NCBI GenBank assembly: GCA_964651785.1
Contig: CAZYWJ010000006.1
Span: 1-64,000 of the forward strand
Direction of reading: 5' to 3'
DNA from: JAKVAV01 sp964651785
GTDB lineage: Bacteria > Bacteroidota > Bacteroidia > Flavobacteriales_D > Cryomorphaceae
DNA: 64,000 bases
Part shown: positions 35,488 through 45,958 of the stretch, piece after piece
Layout of the letters: the number at the start of each line of letters is the position of its first letter
Numbering within the stretch: the stretch's first letter is position 1
Notes under the pieces: model-generated
The model's input: the letters and a program-made list of their open reading frames with translations, nothing else
The model's database searches: none
What the model was told of the DNA's origin: nothing
Program-made: the position numbers and the translations under genes

Positions 35488-35982
35488 TTACGATTTTCTC
35501 AAAAAAACCAATCTATATCCTAAAACGGCTCGATCTTCGCCATCAATGTTACAGAACTTACGCACGTTCATTTTAAGTTCCGTATCAACAATACGCGTAG
35601 GTCCTCCCAACGGAGAATCAATCACTCTATCTTCAGAAACCAAAATTATACGCGAAGGAGTCTGCGGATTATTGAAAGACCAAGTCCCTTCATTCGGAAA
35701 AAAATTAACCCCTGCTCCTGATGATGATTGAAATGTCCCATCAGCATTAAATTTAATCTCAAGCAAATCGGTTCCTTCGGTATAAAACCGGGAAATATCC
35801 TTTTCGGGTTTCGAAGGGTTCCCTTCATCTACAAGGTATACCTCACTCACCACCCATGCGGTGGCTACCAGTCCTTCAGTCTTTCCAAAGGGTTCACCAA
35901 TATCGGCTTCATCCTCTTTGCAACCATAAAGAAAAAAAAGTACAAATGTGAAAACTAAAAATTTACTGATGTGAAATTTCAT
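35488..35982 (-). CDS. Small lipoprotein of the starch locus (lipocalin-like)
   Basis: A 164-residue lipoprotein: signal peptide with lipobox FLYGC (Cys near 21). The body looks like a lipocalin-like barrel, with TAWVVSEVYLVDEG near the start, LLEIKFNADGTFQ (about 75-87), and NEGTWSFNNPQTP. This pattern fits small barrel proteins such as the DUF5004 group beside SusCD pairs (recall, not verified). It lies 13 bases after susD and 7 before the next gene. A surface or periplasmic partner of SusCD is inferred. Confidence 0.72.
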   Translation of the reverse strand: MKFHISKFLVFTFVLFFLYGCKEDEADIGEPFGKTEGLVATAWVVSEVYLVDEGNPSKPEKDISRFYTEGTDLLEIKFNADGTFQSSSGAGVNFFPNEGTWSFNNPQTPSRIILVSEDRVIDSPLGGPTRIVDTELKMNVRKFCNIDGEDRAVLGYRLVFLRKS

Positions 35983-35995
35983 ATTTCAAAGATAA

Positions 35996-37426
35996 TTAAC
36001 ATCCACCTGATTGATTCAACGCAAAATTGTCTGTGCCTTCCGTCGCAGGGAATTGCAAAATCATTCCCGGACAATCATAAGGTACGCCCCTAACGAGAAT
36101 TTCTTCTCCTTGAGATCCTATTCTCTTAATATCATGCAAACGCTGACCATTTACGGGGAAATCCAAACGCCTCTCCAGACGAGCTGCGGCGATGACTTCC
36201 TGAGCTGTAGCAGCCTCACTCAGTTTTTCCGTATCATTACCATAAGCCCTCACCCTGATTCTGTTTATGTCATCTATAGGCTGTGAAAGCCCCAAACCGA
36301 GCTCCGCCGCACTTTCGGCGCGGATAAGCATCATCTGGGTAATAGTCAATAGCGGGATATTAAAATCATTTGTATTTCGATCAGGCGTAGGTGCAAACAT
36401 TTCGGTTACATAAACCACAGTCTCTTCTTGAGTCACTTCCACGAACATTGTATCACGCGGACCATCAAGGGCTGATTGGGTTACCAAATCATAAAACTCT
36501 TGAGTAAAATTCAGGGTTGTAACCTGATCGGGGCCGGAATAATAATTTCCAGTGAATCCACCACTTCGACCATCAACGTTTCCGTCTTGTCTGATGGCAG
36601 AGAAGATGTAAAAAATTGCTTCCGGACTAGCTTGTGGCCATTGGTAACGATTCCACCTGTCTTCATCAAAAGTGTATCCGCTTTGTTCAATAACTTGATT
36701 GGCGAGATCATAAGCCAGTTCGTACTCGTGCATCTGAAAGCGCACCTCTGCCTCCAAAGCAAGTGCTGCCCATCTATCGGCATAAACATCATTCATTACC
36801 GGTAAATTTGCCTGAGCAACGGATAAATCACTTAGTATTTGATCATATACCTCGGCAACGGAAGATCTTTCAGCATTCACAATGTCTGTACTTAAACGGA
36901 TAGCCACACCTGGATGAGAATTATCCGATGTCCAGTCATAAGGTTGTGCCCAACCTCTAACAGCATCAAAATGACCCAGAGCCCGAATAAAATGAGCTTC
37001 ACCTACCAATCTGGATCGCATTTGATCGTTCAAACCAGTAACGTTGTCCAGATTTTCAAGTACCGTATTTGCTCTCAATACTGAAATATATAAGTCGCGA
37101 AATCGATCACCTACGTTTCCATTAAATATACTGGTATTTCTTAGCCAAACGGAAGTATAGTTATCTTGCTGGATAGGTCTGGCGAGATTATCCGTTAATA
37201 GATTAAAAAGGTTTTGAAGGTTGCCATTGTAAGTATTCGCCAAAACATCATAAGATGAAATCATCACCTGCTCCAAATCTTCCGCAGTCTCAACGGCTTC
37301 ATCAGGTAAAATATTGGCACCATCAGTTGGAGGTTTTTGTTCCAATAAATCTTCGCACGACCCTAAAACCGTACCCAGAATGGCAACAACCAGAAAAGTT
37401 CTGAAATATAATATAGTCAATCTCAT
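35996..37426 (-). CDS. susD: SusD/RagB-type starch-binding lipoprotein
   Basis: A 476-residue lipoprotein (lipobox VLGSC, Cys near 24) with the SusD start CEDLLEQKPPTDG, TPR-like helices through about 60-260 (RLVGEAHFIRALGHFDAVRGWAQPY is a family hallmark), and the C-terminal segment RLERRLDFPVNGQRLHDIKRIG. It binds oligosaccharides at the cell surface and acts as the lid on SusC. The ATG is 4 bases after the susC stop. Starch as substrate is inferred from the GH13 neighbours. Confidence 0.93.
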   Translation of the reverse strand: MRLTILYFRTFLVVAILGTVLGSCEDLLEQKPPTDGANILPDEAVETAEDLEQVMISSYDVLANTYNGNLQNLFNLLTDNLARPIQQDNYTSVWLRNTSIFNGNVGDRFRDLYISVLRANTVLENLDNVTGLNDQMRSRLVGEAHFIRALGHFDAVRGWAQPYDWTSDNSHPGVAIRLSTDIVNAERSSVAEVYDQILSDLSVAQANLPVMNDVYADRWAALALEAEVRFQMHEYELAYDLANQVIEQSGYTFDEDRWNRYQWPQASPEAIFYIFSAIRQDGNVDGRSGGFTGNYYSGPDQVTTLNFTQEFYDLVTQSALDGPRDTMFVEVTQEETVVYVTEMFAPTPDRNTNDFNIPLLTITQMMLIRAESAAELGLGLSQPIDDINRIRVRAYGNDTEKLSEAATAQEVIAAARLERRLDFPVNGQRLHDIKRIGSQGEEILVRGVPYDCPGMILQFPATEGTDNFALNQSGGC

Positions 37427-37430
37427 CTCT

Positions 37431-40400
37431 TTAAAAACTTAAGTTAAAGGCCAAGTTAAAGCTCATTTCCTGAGGTGGCGTTAAGTAAGTAATATTCGGA
37501 CTCATATTTCGATCTGTCGGGTTCTCAAAATCACGTGCAATTTCAGGGTCTAAGCCATCAAAATTAGTGAAAGTCAAAAAGTTCGAAGCACTAAGTGTAA
37601 CAGAAGCTCCTTTAAATCCTACTGACGAAATATTAAATTGAGGCAATCGGTAAGTCACGCTCAATCTTCTTACCCTAAGATAATCTCCATCATCAAGAAA
37701 CTGAGTGGTGTTATTATTAAATGCATCATCTAAACCATAGTTCTCCACCAACCGGGAAAGACGTGCAAACTCTGCATCATCACCGGGCTGTCTCCAACGG
37801 TCAAACACTTCGGTTCGCAAATTCCAATCCGTTACAACACCATTTTGTCTTTTTGATGATGAATCATAGATATCACTTCCCAGACTAAATACCATAACCA
37901 CTCCTACTTCCCATTGCCCGAAAGTGAAGGTGTTGGTCATACCTCCTACGGCTATGGGCAATACACGTCCCACCGCTACCCGGTCGGCAGGGTCCCATGT
38001 ACTTGTCGGGTTACCATCCGCATCCAAATAAATATTTCGTCCCGTTTCGGGATCTACTCCGGCAAATCGAACTAAAAAGTTCGTTCCTACAGGTTCTCCT
38101 ACAACAACTCGCGTATCGTTCGTTCCACCGCTAACGGCATCTTCACTGTAGTTTCCGATGCTGACAATCTCATTGTAGTTATAAGAAGCGTTAAAATTCG
38201 TTCTCCACGTAAAGTTTTCTCTATCAATATTTATAGAGGCAACCTCAAATTCTACCCCACGATTTACGATTTCACCTACATTATCCCAGAAGTTAGTAAA
38301 GCCTGTGCTTGGTTGAGGAGTTATGTTCAGTAAAACATCGGTCGTTCTCTTATTGTAAAAAGATAACGTAGTCGTGATGCGATCATCGAAAAATCCTGTT
38401 TCAATTGCTATATCGAAGATATTTGCCGTTTCCCATTGTAAATCAGGATTAGCGGGATTTGCTAAGAATCTGAAATTTTCATCATTATATCCGTTAAAAG
38501 CTACATTGTAAAGTCCATATGGAAGGTAATTAGGGATCGCCGCGTTTCCGGTGATACCCCATCCTGCTCTTAGTTTTAAGAATGATATGGTTTCATTTGC
38601 TTTTAAAAAATTCTCTTCACTCAATACCCACCCTACGCTGGCACTGGGAAAGAATCCGTACCTCTTATTTTCTCCGAATCTTGATGAACCATCAGTTCTG
38701 AAGGTTACTTGTCCGAAATATTTACCTTGACGAGCATAATTTACACGGGCGAAAGCTGATAGAAAATTGTATTTCTCTACTGAATTATCCCCATCAGAAA
38801 CAAATCCTATCCGTCCCTCGGTTGTATCTGTTTGAGCAATCAGTTCTTGGTTTAACAAGTCAGAATTTTCATAGAAAGGACCACCTACCAAACTATCTTC
38901 TCTGAATACACGCGCTGCGGAAATGGAGCGAGCCTGTTGGTATTCAAGCCCCGCCATATAGGTCAATGTATTGTTTTCATCCAAATCCTGTATATAAGTC
39001 GCAGTGGCGTTGGTATTCCAATTGTTGGTATATGTAGCCCAACGTTCGGCCAAATTGAAGATTCCTGAAGTTCGCTCACCGTTTCTCAGCAATGCATCTT
39101 GAAATTTGTCATCCTTCAAATCCAAGTAATCATAACCACCGTAAACCTTTACGAACATATTTTTGATGGGTCGATACTCAAGGTTCACATTGTTAATTGA
39201 GCGCCATTCCGTTGTTCGCCAATCCTGCAGTTCTCTTTGTCTCACTGGATTTGAGCCATCATCCCAATAATCAGTGGGAAGGTGAAGAATATTTCCTTGA
39301 GCATCAAAAACCGTATCGGGATGAAATATGGGATAAATAGGGAGAGCAGTAGACATGGCAGCTCCCAAACCACCGCTCCAGGCAGCATCCACCCTGTTGT
39401 TTACTCCTTGACTCACCGAAATGTTTGCGGAAATATCCAATTTATCATTCACCTTGTAAGATGCATTTGTTCTGAAGGAAGAGCGGACATAAGAATTTCC
39501 AATAAGGTAAGAACCATTATCATCGTAACCCAAAGAAGAAAAAAGCTTAAGTTTTTTAGTTCCGAAATTAGCAGAGAAGTTATACGATTGTTTGAATCCA
39601 ACTCCGATTGTCTCATCCACCCAATCCGTATTTGTTCGCCTTGCTTGCTCCCAAGTTCTATTTCCGGGAAGAGGTGCCAATCCGACGTTTCCATCATTTT
39701 CCCAGGCTTCTTGGTAGAGCTGAAGCCATTGATCGGCATTCAACATATTCGGTCTGGCCGTGGGAAGTGAAATTCCGTGCCGCGTGCTCAAATTAAAATC
39801 CCATCCCGTTCCTGAACCTGATTTTGTAGTGATCAAAATAACACCATTCGCTCCTCTGGAGCCATAGATACCCGTTGCCGCGGCATCTTTTAAAATTTCT
39901 ACGCTTTCAATATCATTCGGATTAATGGTAGCAAGTGGGTTATTATTCATAGCCCCTCTATTCCCATTGAGAAAGTAATCCTGAGTGATTGGAATTCCGT
40001 CTACAACATACAATGGATCACCTGCCGCCGATATGGATGCGATACCTCTGATGCGTACCACGGAGGCTGAACCGGCCAAACCACTCCCTTGAGTAACCTG
40101 TACACCGGCGGCTTTACCTTGCAGTCCCGCTTCAAAACTGGGTGTTGGAATATCAGTCAGTTCTTTAGTCGTAACTTTCTCAATGGATCCGGTGACTTCT
40201 CGTTTACGCTGAACCCCGTAACCGACAACCACAAATTCTTCTAAACTCTCAGAATTTACGGCCATGTCTCTGTTTACAGTCAACACTCCGTTTGTAGGAA
40301 TATTTACGGTTTCACGTGCTTCGGTGTAACCAATGAAGGTAAAAACCAGAACGTGCTCTCCTATCGGAGCATCATTGATCTCGTATCTTCCTGCCAAATC

Positions 40401-40562
40401 CGTTGCATCACCTTTAGTAGTTCCATCTATTCGAACGGTAACACCAGGCATTGGAACACCGTTTTCATCATTTACCACACCTTGGATGCTTTGAGCATGT
40501 AGGGCATTAAAGGAGAATAGTAAAACTAACACCCCGAAAAAACGGGTAAATTGCATCTTCAT
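37431..40562 (-). CDS. susC: SusC/RagA-type TonB-dependent outer-membrane transporter
   Basis: A 1043-residue protein with a signal peptide (to about 23), a carboxypeptidase-like regulatory domain (about 25-105, SIQGVVNDENGVPMPGVTVRI), the FVVVGYGVQRKREVTGSI TonB-box region (about 110-127), a plug (to about 240, DPLYVVDGIPI, IESVEILKDAAATGIYGSRGANG), and a 22-strand barrel to the C-terminal aromatic FNLAFNLSF. It imports SusD-bound oligosaccharides using TonB energy. A spacer of 81 bases separates it from the amylase gene upstream, and only a weak -7 box is seen there, so it may be read from the upstream promoter. Confidence 0.95.
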   Translation of the reverse strand: MKMQFTRFFGVLVLLFSFNALHAQSIQGVVNDENGVPMPGVTVRIDGTTKGDATDLAGRYEINDAPIGEHVLVFTFIGYTEARETVNIPTNGVLTVNRDMAVNSESLEEFVVVGYGVQRKREVTGSIEKVTTKELTDIPTPSFEAGLQGKAAGVQVTQGSGLAGSASVVRIRGIASISAAGDPLYVVDGIPITQDYFLNGNRGAMNNNPLATINPNDIESVEILKDAAATGIYGSRGANGVILITTKSGSGTGWDFNLSTRHGISLPTARPNMLNADQWLQLYQEAWENDGNVGLAPLPGNRTWEQARRTNTDWVDETIGVGFKQSYNFSANFGTKKLKLFSSLGYDDNGSYLIGNSYVRSSFRTNASYKVNDKLDISANISVSQGVNNRVDAAWSGGLGAAMSTALPIYPIFHPDTVFDAQGNILHLPTDYWDDGSNPVRQRELQDWRTTEWRSINNVNLEYRPIKNMFVKVYGGYDYLDLKDDKFQDALLRNGERTSGIFNLAERWATYTNNWNTNATATYIQDLDENNTLTYMAGLEYQQARSISAARVFREDSLVGGPFYENSDLLNQELIAQTDTTEGRIGFVSDGDNSVEKYNFLSAFARVNYARQGKYFGQVTFRTDGSSRFGENKRYGFFPSASVGWVLSEENFLKANETISFLKLRAGWGITGNAAIPNYLPYGLYNVAFNGYNDENFRFLANPANPDLQWETANIFDIAIETGFFDDRITTTLSFYNKRTTDVLLNITPQPSTGFTNFWDNVGEIVNRGVEFEVASINIDRENFTWRTNFNASYNYNEIVSIGNYSEDAVSGGTNDTRVVVGEPVGTNFLVRFAGVDPETGRNIYLDADGNPTSTWDPADRVAVGRVLPIAVGGMTNTFTFGQWEVGVVMVFSLGSDIYDSSSKRQNGVVTDWNLRTEVFDRWRQPGDDAEFARLSRLVENYGLDDAFNNNTTQFLDDGDYLRVRRLSVTYRLPQFNISSVGFKGASVTLSASNFLTFTNFDGLDPEIARDFENPTDRNMSPNITYLTPPQEMSFNLAFNLSF

Positions 40563-40643
40563 AAATCAGAGGTTAGAATGAAGTGTTAAAATTAGAAAAA
40601 TTTCTTTGTGTCATATCTACACAATCATGATTCCTGACGAAAA

Positions 40644-43472
40644 TCATCTTTTGGTGTCAACCATAACTTTCGCAGTGGCTACTCCGCCTTCCGTGCGTAG
40701 TTGAATAAGGTATAATCCACCTGCAACCTTCTGTCCCGCATCATCTCTTCCATTCCATCGCTGCATGTGATTTCCCGCAGAGAATTTGCCCGATGCAAGC
40801 GTTCGAACCGTTCGTCCTTGCAGATCAACTACGACCATTTCTAGTTGACTTGACCTTTCGAGCGTGAAAGAAAGTTGTGTAAAATCTGAAAAAGGATTCG
40901 GGTATGGTGCATCCAAGGCTCCGCCCGTAAATTCCGTGTCATATACTCCCGTAGTGATATCGGGTGTTTCAAGCTCTTCGGTAGTGTATACACGATACTC
41001 TCCGGGTTCGAGTAAGAAGGCATTATTGAGATCATTAACCATGATTTCACCTCCCGTAAAGTAATCGTACCAAATTCCGGTTTGGGTAAAACCGGGAATC
41101 ATGTTTATGGCCTCGACGCTGAAGTTGGCTATTATCACCACATCCATCTGTGAAGCCTGAATAATCAAACGCTTGCCAAAGCCGCTAACGTCCCAAGTAT
41201 AATTGTCACTTTGGAAGGCTTCATTTTCCGTTTTTAATTTGATGAGAGCTGCAGTTACCTTATAAAGTCTTTCACGAGCCGACTCATCTTGGTATTCCCA
41301 CACAATTGGTTTAGGTGCTGTTCTGCAATCCGGATTAATCGTTCCGTCTTCGCAATAATTGATACTGTAATCGTATCCCAATTCACCAAATTGCCAAAGC
41401 ATCTTGGGCCCGCGGTGAGGGTACAAAAAGGCAGCCACCGCTTCCTGGCGAGCGAGTGCCGTCTCAATATCCGTCACATTATAACCTCCATTACTATTAC
41501 CGAATTCCAAGTTTTTATACATCAAACGCTCTTCATCATGACTTTCAGCGTAGGAAACCAAATTCGGGTCTTCCCATCCTCGAACCTGATAGTCAGCCCA
41601 ATTCAAATTGCTTGAATAGCCCATTGATGCCTCGTTGTATTCGTGATTGATATTACCCCAAAGCATAAATCCCAGATTGGCAAGAACAGTTTCCTCAGGG
41701 TTATCCCCGAGGTGTTCCAAAATCAGATATACCTCATCATCGTAAGCATAAATTTCATCACGTATGCGTATCCAGTGGTCTACTCGATCCTGATCGTACT
41801 GATTCCACTGCCATACTTGGCTGCTGAAGTTTTGGGTAAAACCCTTACTCAAATCAAATCGGTAACCATCAAATTTGTACTCTTCAATCCAATAACGAAG
41901 GTTTCGCTCAACAAATTCTTGAGTATGCGGAGAATCATGATTGTAATCATACCCTACGTTAAAAGGATGTTGCGGCACGACGTTAAACCAAGGATTCTCT
42001 GCAGTGACAGGTCCTGCAGCACCGTTTTCAGAATACATCCTCACTTGAGGGTTTTGACCGAAAGAATGGTTAAAAACCTGATCGAGAATCACGGCGATCC
42101 CTCTTTGGTGACATTCATCGATGAATTCCTTTAACTTCTCTTCGGGGCCGTAATACTTGTCAGGTGCGAAATAAAACATCGGATTGTAGCCCCAACTGAT
42201 GTTTCCTTCAAATTCCATAATAGGCATAAACTGAATGGCATTGACACCGAGACGCTCGAAATAAGGAAGGGTATCAATCAGTGATTGGTATGAATGGTCT
42301 TCCACAAAATCTCTCACTAACAATTCATAGATAACCAACTGATCGGCAGGCGGACGTTGAAAATCTTCAACTTGCCAGTCATACTCTTCCTGAGCCGTTT
42401 GGAATACCCCAACAATTTCAGTAGTCATTCCGTTGGGATAATCAATCAATCCCGGATAGACACTTTCAGGAATAAAAGGATCATTCCATGGATCGAGAAT
42501 TTTTTCACAATATACATCAGCTACACGTAAATCTTCCTGATCGATACTGTATTGAAAACGGTATTCCTGACCGGCATTCAGCCCTGAGATTTCCAACCAA
42601 TATCGGTCACCTTCGGGAGTCACGTTCATAAAGTACTCCGTATTGAATTGCCAATTATTAAAGTCACCTAAAACATAGACAAAATCTTTATTCGGGGCGA
42701 AGAGTTGGAGAACTACCGTATTGTCATCAATATAGTTTATGCCATCAACGATGCCCGAAGGAGACGGCAGAATATTAAGTTCATCTTGTATAATGAAATA
42801 GATAGAATCATAGACCATTTCAGAACCATTATCGGCTTCTGCCCAAAGCCAATACTGCCCCGGACTAAAATTTGAAGCATCCACATCTATACTCAGCTCA
42901 GTAATTGAATTTCCGCTCTCAAGTTGAACATCGTCCAGAAATAGAGTGATATCAGACTCTTCACTGGCGGTCGCCGCAAAATTTATGAGTTCAGTCGGTG
43001 GTTCAAAATATATCTCCGGTTCAAATGGATTTGTAATACTAACGGCAAACTGATTGGAAAAAAGCGGAACAAAAATATCCGACCCATCGGAAGTTTTACC
43101 TTCCAAACTACCATCGGCATTTCTGAAAACAAAGCAAAGTTCGGTAGCCACATCACCCGGTTGAAGCTCGTAAAATTCTGAAATATTAACCGTAAGACTG
43201 TGAAGATCATTCCCTAACGGAGTCATTTCCACATCAGGATTAACCGTACCCCACACATCCTGAATATTTTGCCATTGACTGCCGTTAATGGTTATCCCGG
43301 TATGAGCATAAACGGGCTGCACTCCGGCCAACTCTCCCGTACCGAGGCTTGCGTCATAAGTTATGGTTACTACGTCATTTTGTGTGGCAAAAGGCGGGTC
43401 AATCGTTACAATTTGTCCTGAAGTAGCATAAGATATCGCTAACAGGCTAAATGCATAAATCCACTTCTTCAT
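40644..43472 (-). CDS. T9SS-secreted GH13 alpha-amylase
   Basis: A 942-residue protein: signal peptide (to about 19, TSGQ), two Ig/E-set-like modules (about 20-230), a CBM48-like module (about 240-330, VLGDFNNWQ), the GH13 barrel (about 375-780) and a T9SS type A tail (from APYPNPFSDF, about 860) with a FlgD-like fold. Catalytic residues are visible: nucleophile Asp540 in GYRFDLSKGF, acid/base Glu586 in LILEHLGD, and Asp646 in AESHDEER. It should be the surface enzyme that opens starch for SusCD. It is upstream of susC on the same strand. Confidence 0.93.
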   Translation of the reverse strand: MKKWIYAFSLLAISYATSGQIVTIDPPFATQNDVVTITYDASLGTGELAGVQPVYAHTGITINGSQWQNIQDVWGTVNPDVEMTPLGNDLHSLTVNISEFYELQPGDVATELCFVFRNADGSLEGKTSDGSDIFVPLFSNQFAVSITNPFEPEIYFEPPTELINFAATASEESDITLFLDDVQLESGNSITELSIDVDASNFSPGQYWLWAEADNGSEMVYDSIYFIIQDELNILPSPSGIVDGINYIDDNTVVLQLFAPNKDFVYVLGDFNNWQFNTEYFMNVTPEGDRYWLEISGLNAGQEYRFQYSIDQEDLRVADVYCEKILDPWNDPFIPESVYPGLIDYPNGMTTEIVGVFQTAQEEYDWQVEDFQRPPADQLVIYELLVRDFVEDHSYQSLIDTLPYFERLGVNAIQFMPIMEFEGNISWGYNPMFYFAPDKYYGPEEKLKEFIDECHQRGIAVILDQVFNHSFGQNPQVRMYSENGAAGPVTAENPWFNVVPQHPFNVGYDYNHDSPHTQEFVERNLRYWIEEYKFDGYRFDLSKGFTQNFSSQVWQWNQYDQDRVDHWIRIRDEIYAYDDEVYLILEHLGDNPEETVLANLGFMLWGNINHEYNEASMGYSSNLNWADYQVRGWEDPNLVSYAESHDEERLMYKNLEFGNSNGGYNVTDIETALARQEAVAAFLYPHRGPKMLWQFGELGYDYSINYCEDGTINPDCRTAPKPIVWEYQDESARERLYKVTAALIKLKTENEAFQSDNYTWDVSGFGKRLIIQASQMDVVIIANFSVEAINMIPGFTQTGIWYDYFTGGEIMVNDLNNAFLLEPGEYRVYTTEELETPDITTGVYDTEFTGGALDAPYPNPFSDFTQLSFTLERSSQLEMVVVDLQGRTVRTLASGKFSAGNHMQRWNGRDDAGQKVAGGLYLIQLRTEGGVATAKVMVDTKR

Positions 43473-43496
43473 GTGTCAAGTATTTGCTTATAGTGT

Positions 43497-43504
43497 CAAA
43501 AATA
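43497..43504 (-). promoter_or_regulatory. Candidate -7 box for the amylase-susCD genes
   Basis: The minus strand reads TATTTTTG, 24 bases before the amylase ATG, in a 114-base spacer after the CotH gene. A TTTG at 43516-43519 is only 11 bases upstream, so the -33 element is uncertain. Confidence 0.4.
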
Positions 43505-43586
43505 CACTTTCGAGACAAAAATGTGTAAAACCGGGCAGAAAAAAAAATGTCATAATGAGAATCCCATGATGTAGTGTCTGACGGAG

Positions 43587-45958
43587 TTATTTTTTAATAA
43601 ATGTTTGAACGAAAATCGGGCATCGAATCAGATAGATACCATCGTCAAGATCAGAAACGTCAAAATATTCACCTGAGCCTCCGGCAATTATTCTTCCATC
43701 TATGGTTAATATCTGATAGTCTGTTTCTATTCCGAAAAAAAGAACGTCAGAGACGGGATTTGGATAAACCAATCGCGATTCGGAGCCTATGCTCGCCGTA
43801 CTTAAAAACTCCGAATTAGAAGCTCCGGGGGTGGGATTTGCGAATAGTACCCAAGGCAGTGCTGCATCAGTCTCCCTTCCATAGCTATAATCAGAAGGGA
43901 GCGCAGGAACGTCGGTTCCATCAATATACCAGATTCCACCCGGTTCAGACTTAAACAACAAGACTTCCTCGCCTGAGGCGTTCAATCGAAAGTTTGCATG
44001 AAAAGGTCCGTCGTGTAAATCCCGATCAGCCCAAATCAACACATATTCACCAGGCTGCATATCATGCTCAGGCAGACGAAATTTTGAGGATGATGCAGAA
44101 TTATCCGTGATATAATACCCATCCAAATTAATAATGGTTTCCGTCGGATTGTGGAGCTCGATCCAGTCGTCATATTCGCCCGCCTCATCAGGTATTGTCG
44201 AATTGTTGGAAGTCATCACTTCGTTGATGACGAGGTTTAAAACATTCGAATTGTAAACGGTTCTATCGGAACAAAACAAGGTAGTGCTCATGCCACCTTC
44301 TCCGGTTAAGCTGACGTTGTAGGATATTTCTTCAAAATTATCCGGAAGCGATATTTCCGCAATCAATGAACTGTCGGGATTGGAAATGGTTTGAGAAAGT
44401 TGTTGTACTCCATCAATCGAGTAATTGATAATTCCCGAAAGGCAAGACGGACCTTCCAACCCTACTTCGATTTTCAATGTATTCGGAAAGCTTTCAAAAT
44501 CCTCATTTACGTAGTACGGAATGGGAGCAATACTGACCTCTTCCAACTGTTGAAGCGCAGCATTTTTCCTGATTTCGGCGAATTCTAAAACGCCATAATC
44601 CACATGTCCGCCCGCGTTTTCATCTAATGCATTTAAAAAATCAGACTCATCAAAATCCCAGTCCAGAGGCCGGTAAGGATCTGCGAGAGCGGAAGCTTCA
44701 ATAAAATTCTGAAGACCCTGAATGTAGTTTTGATGTACTGATGTGAAATAATAGTTGTCCAATAAATCACTGATGTGGTATGAGAAAATATCCCTGAAAT
44801 AGTCAATATCCATCAGACGGTTGAACAGGGGACGATCTGCCCCGGTCTGACTCCAATTGTAAATGTTTCGGTTGGACCAGTTTCGATCCAGCCAATCTAT
44901 TCCCCATGTGTTATCGGTATCGTAGGGAATGTATTCAAATTGATCCGTGGTGGGATTGTGGTACAGATAAAAGTTGTTTTGGTTGTAAATGTACCCGTCC
45001 CAATTTCCCGTAAGGACATCTACGGCAGCCACCTTCAGGTAGGCATACACATTAAAATAGCGATAGAGTCCGCATCGCAACTCTTCATCAGAAGAAAGAT
45101 TCAGGAAGCCAATAAACTCCGCCAGATCCGAATAGTCGTCCAATTCTTCATTGGTTTTCAACTCATAGGTCCGCGAATCCCATAGGGCAACTTTATAGTT
45201 ATCGGGATTGCTACCCAGATAACCTAAATCAGCCGGATAACTGCATTTGTAAAGATTCCCTCCTTGGCTGCCGAATCGCAATTCGCAGAATTCCTCATCA
45301 ATATGTTCGGTATTCAGGTAGAGGCCGNNNNNNNNNNNNNNNNNNNNNNNNNNNNNNNNNNNNNNNNNNNNNNNNNNNNNNNNNNNNNNNNNNNNNNNNN
45401 NNNNNNNNNNNNNNNNNNNNNNNNNNNGAATCGCAATTCGCAGAATTCCTCATCAATATGTTCGGTATTCAGGTAGAGGCCGAAATATTCTTCATTGATG
45501 TATACTTCTACGTGATTAGACCGAGGAGCCGGCACCTTTCTTTCACGGAACAAATCCCAACAAAGTCGCGACCGCATCATGGCGGGATCGTTTACTTCTG
45601 CGTTGAGGTTGAGTTTCTCGAGGCCGAAATATTTTTGTCCGTTTACGAAAGTGTTGAAGGATACTTTAAAGGACTTTTTCAGTTTATCTCGAGAAGTATT
45701 TCCTCGAAAACGAAAACCGATGAGTGCAATGGTATCAGTTTGCGTGTCGGACTCAAAAACAAATTCTGCGGGATACTCGTGATCGGAATACCAGTTTTCC
45801 TCTAGGTAGAGTTCCTCCAAACTATCGGGGTGAATGGAGATGTGAATTTTTGGAATTTCTTCAGAAGTATAAACGGGGCCGTTATCCGGAAGGTTTGGCT
45901 GAGCGAATGAACCGCTAGTCAGAAAAAAGAAAAGCAAGAGTATTGAAAAATACTTCAT
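43587..45958 (-). CDS. T9SS-secreted CotH-kinase / lamin-tail-domain protein
   Basis: The frame is broken in two by a false gap; joining the 55-base duplicate gives one protein of about 738 residues. Order: signal peptide (to about 19), CotH kinase domain (about 30-430) with IGFRFRGNTSRDKLKKSFKV (the early Lys-containing motif) and FEYIPYDTDNTWG (Asp near 295, the metal-binding DxD-like motif), a lamin-tail domain (about 522-635, INEVMTSNNS, DDWIELHNP), and a T9SS tail (VYPNPVSD, about 670 on). CotH kinases phosphorylate secreted proteins on Ser. A bacterial surface member in a starch locus is unusual. Its ATG overlaps the esterase stop by 4 bases. Confidence 0.88.
45273..45482. other. False gap: 55-base duplicate flanking 100 N (CotH gene)
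   Basis: Bases 45273-45327 and 45428-45482 are identical, and the Ns fill 45328-45427. Removing one copy and the Ns restores a continuous reading frame through residues CELRFGSQGG. Confidence 0.95.

Noticed and set aside
39282..39770. 162-residue open frame opposite susC
   Set aside because: It is antisense to a strongly conserved TonB-dependent transporter and shows no independent motif.
43587..45281. Separate gene beginning at 45281
   Set aside because: The TTG used as a start is an internal Leu codon inside the 55-base duplicate; the frame continues from the upstream half once the false gap is removed.
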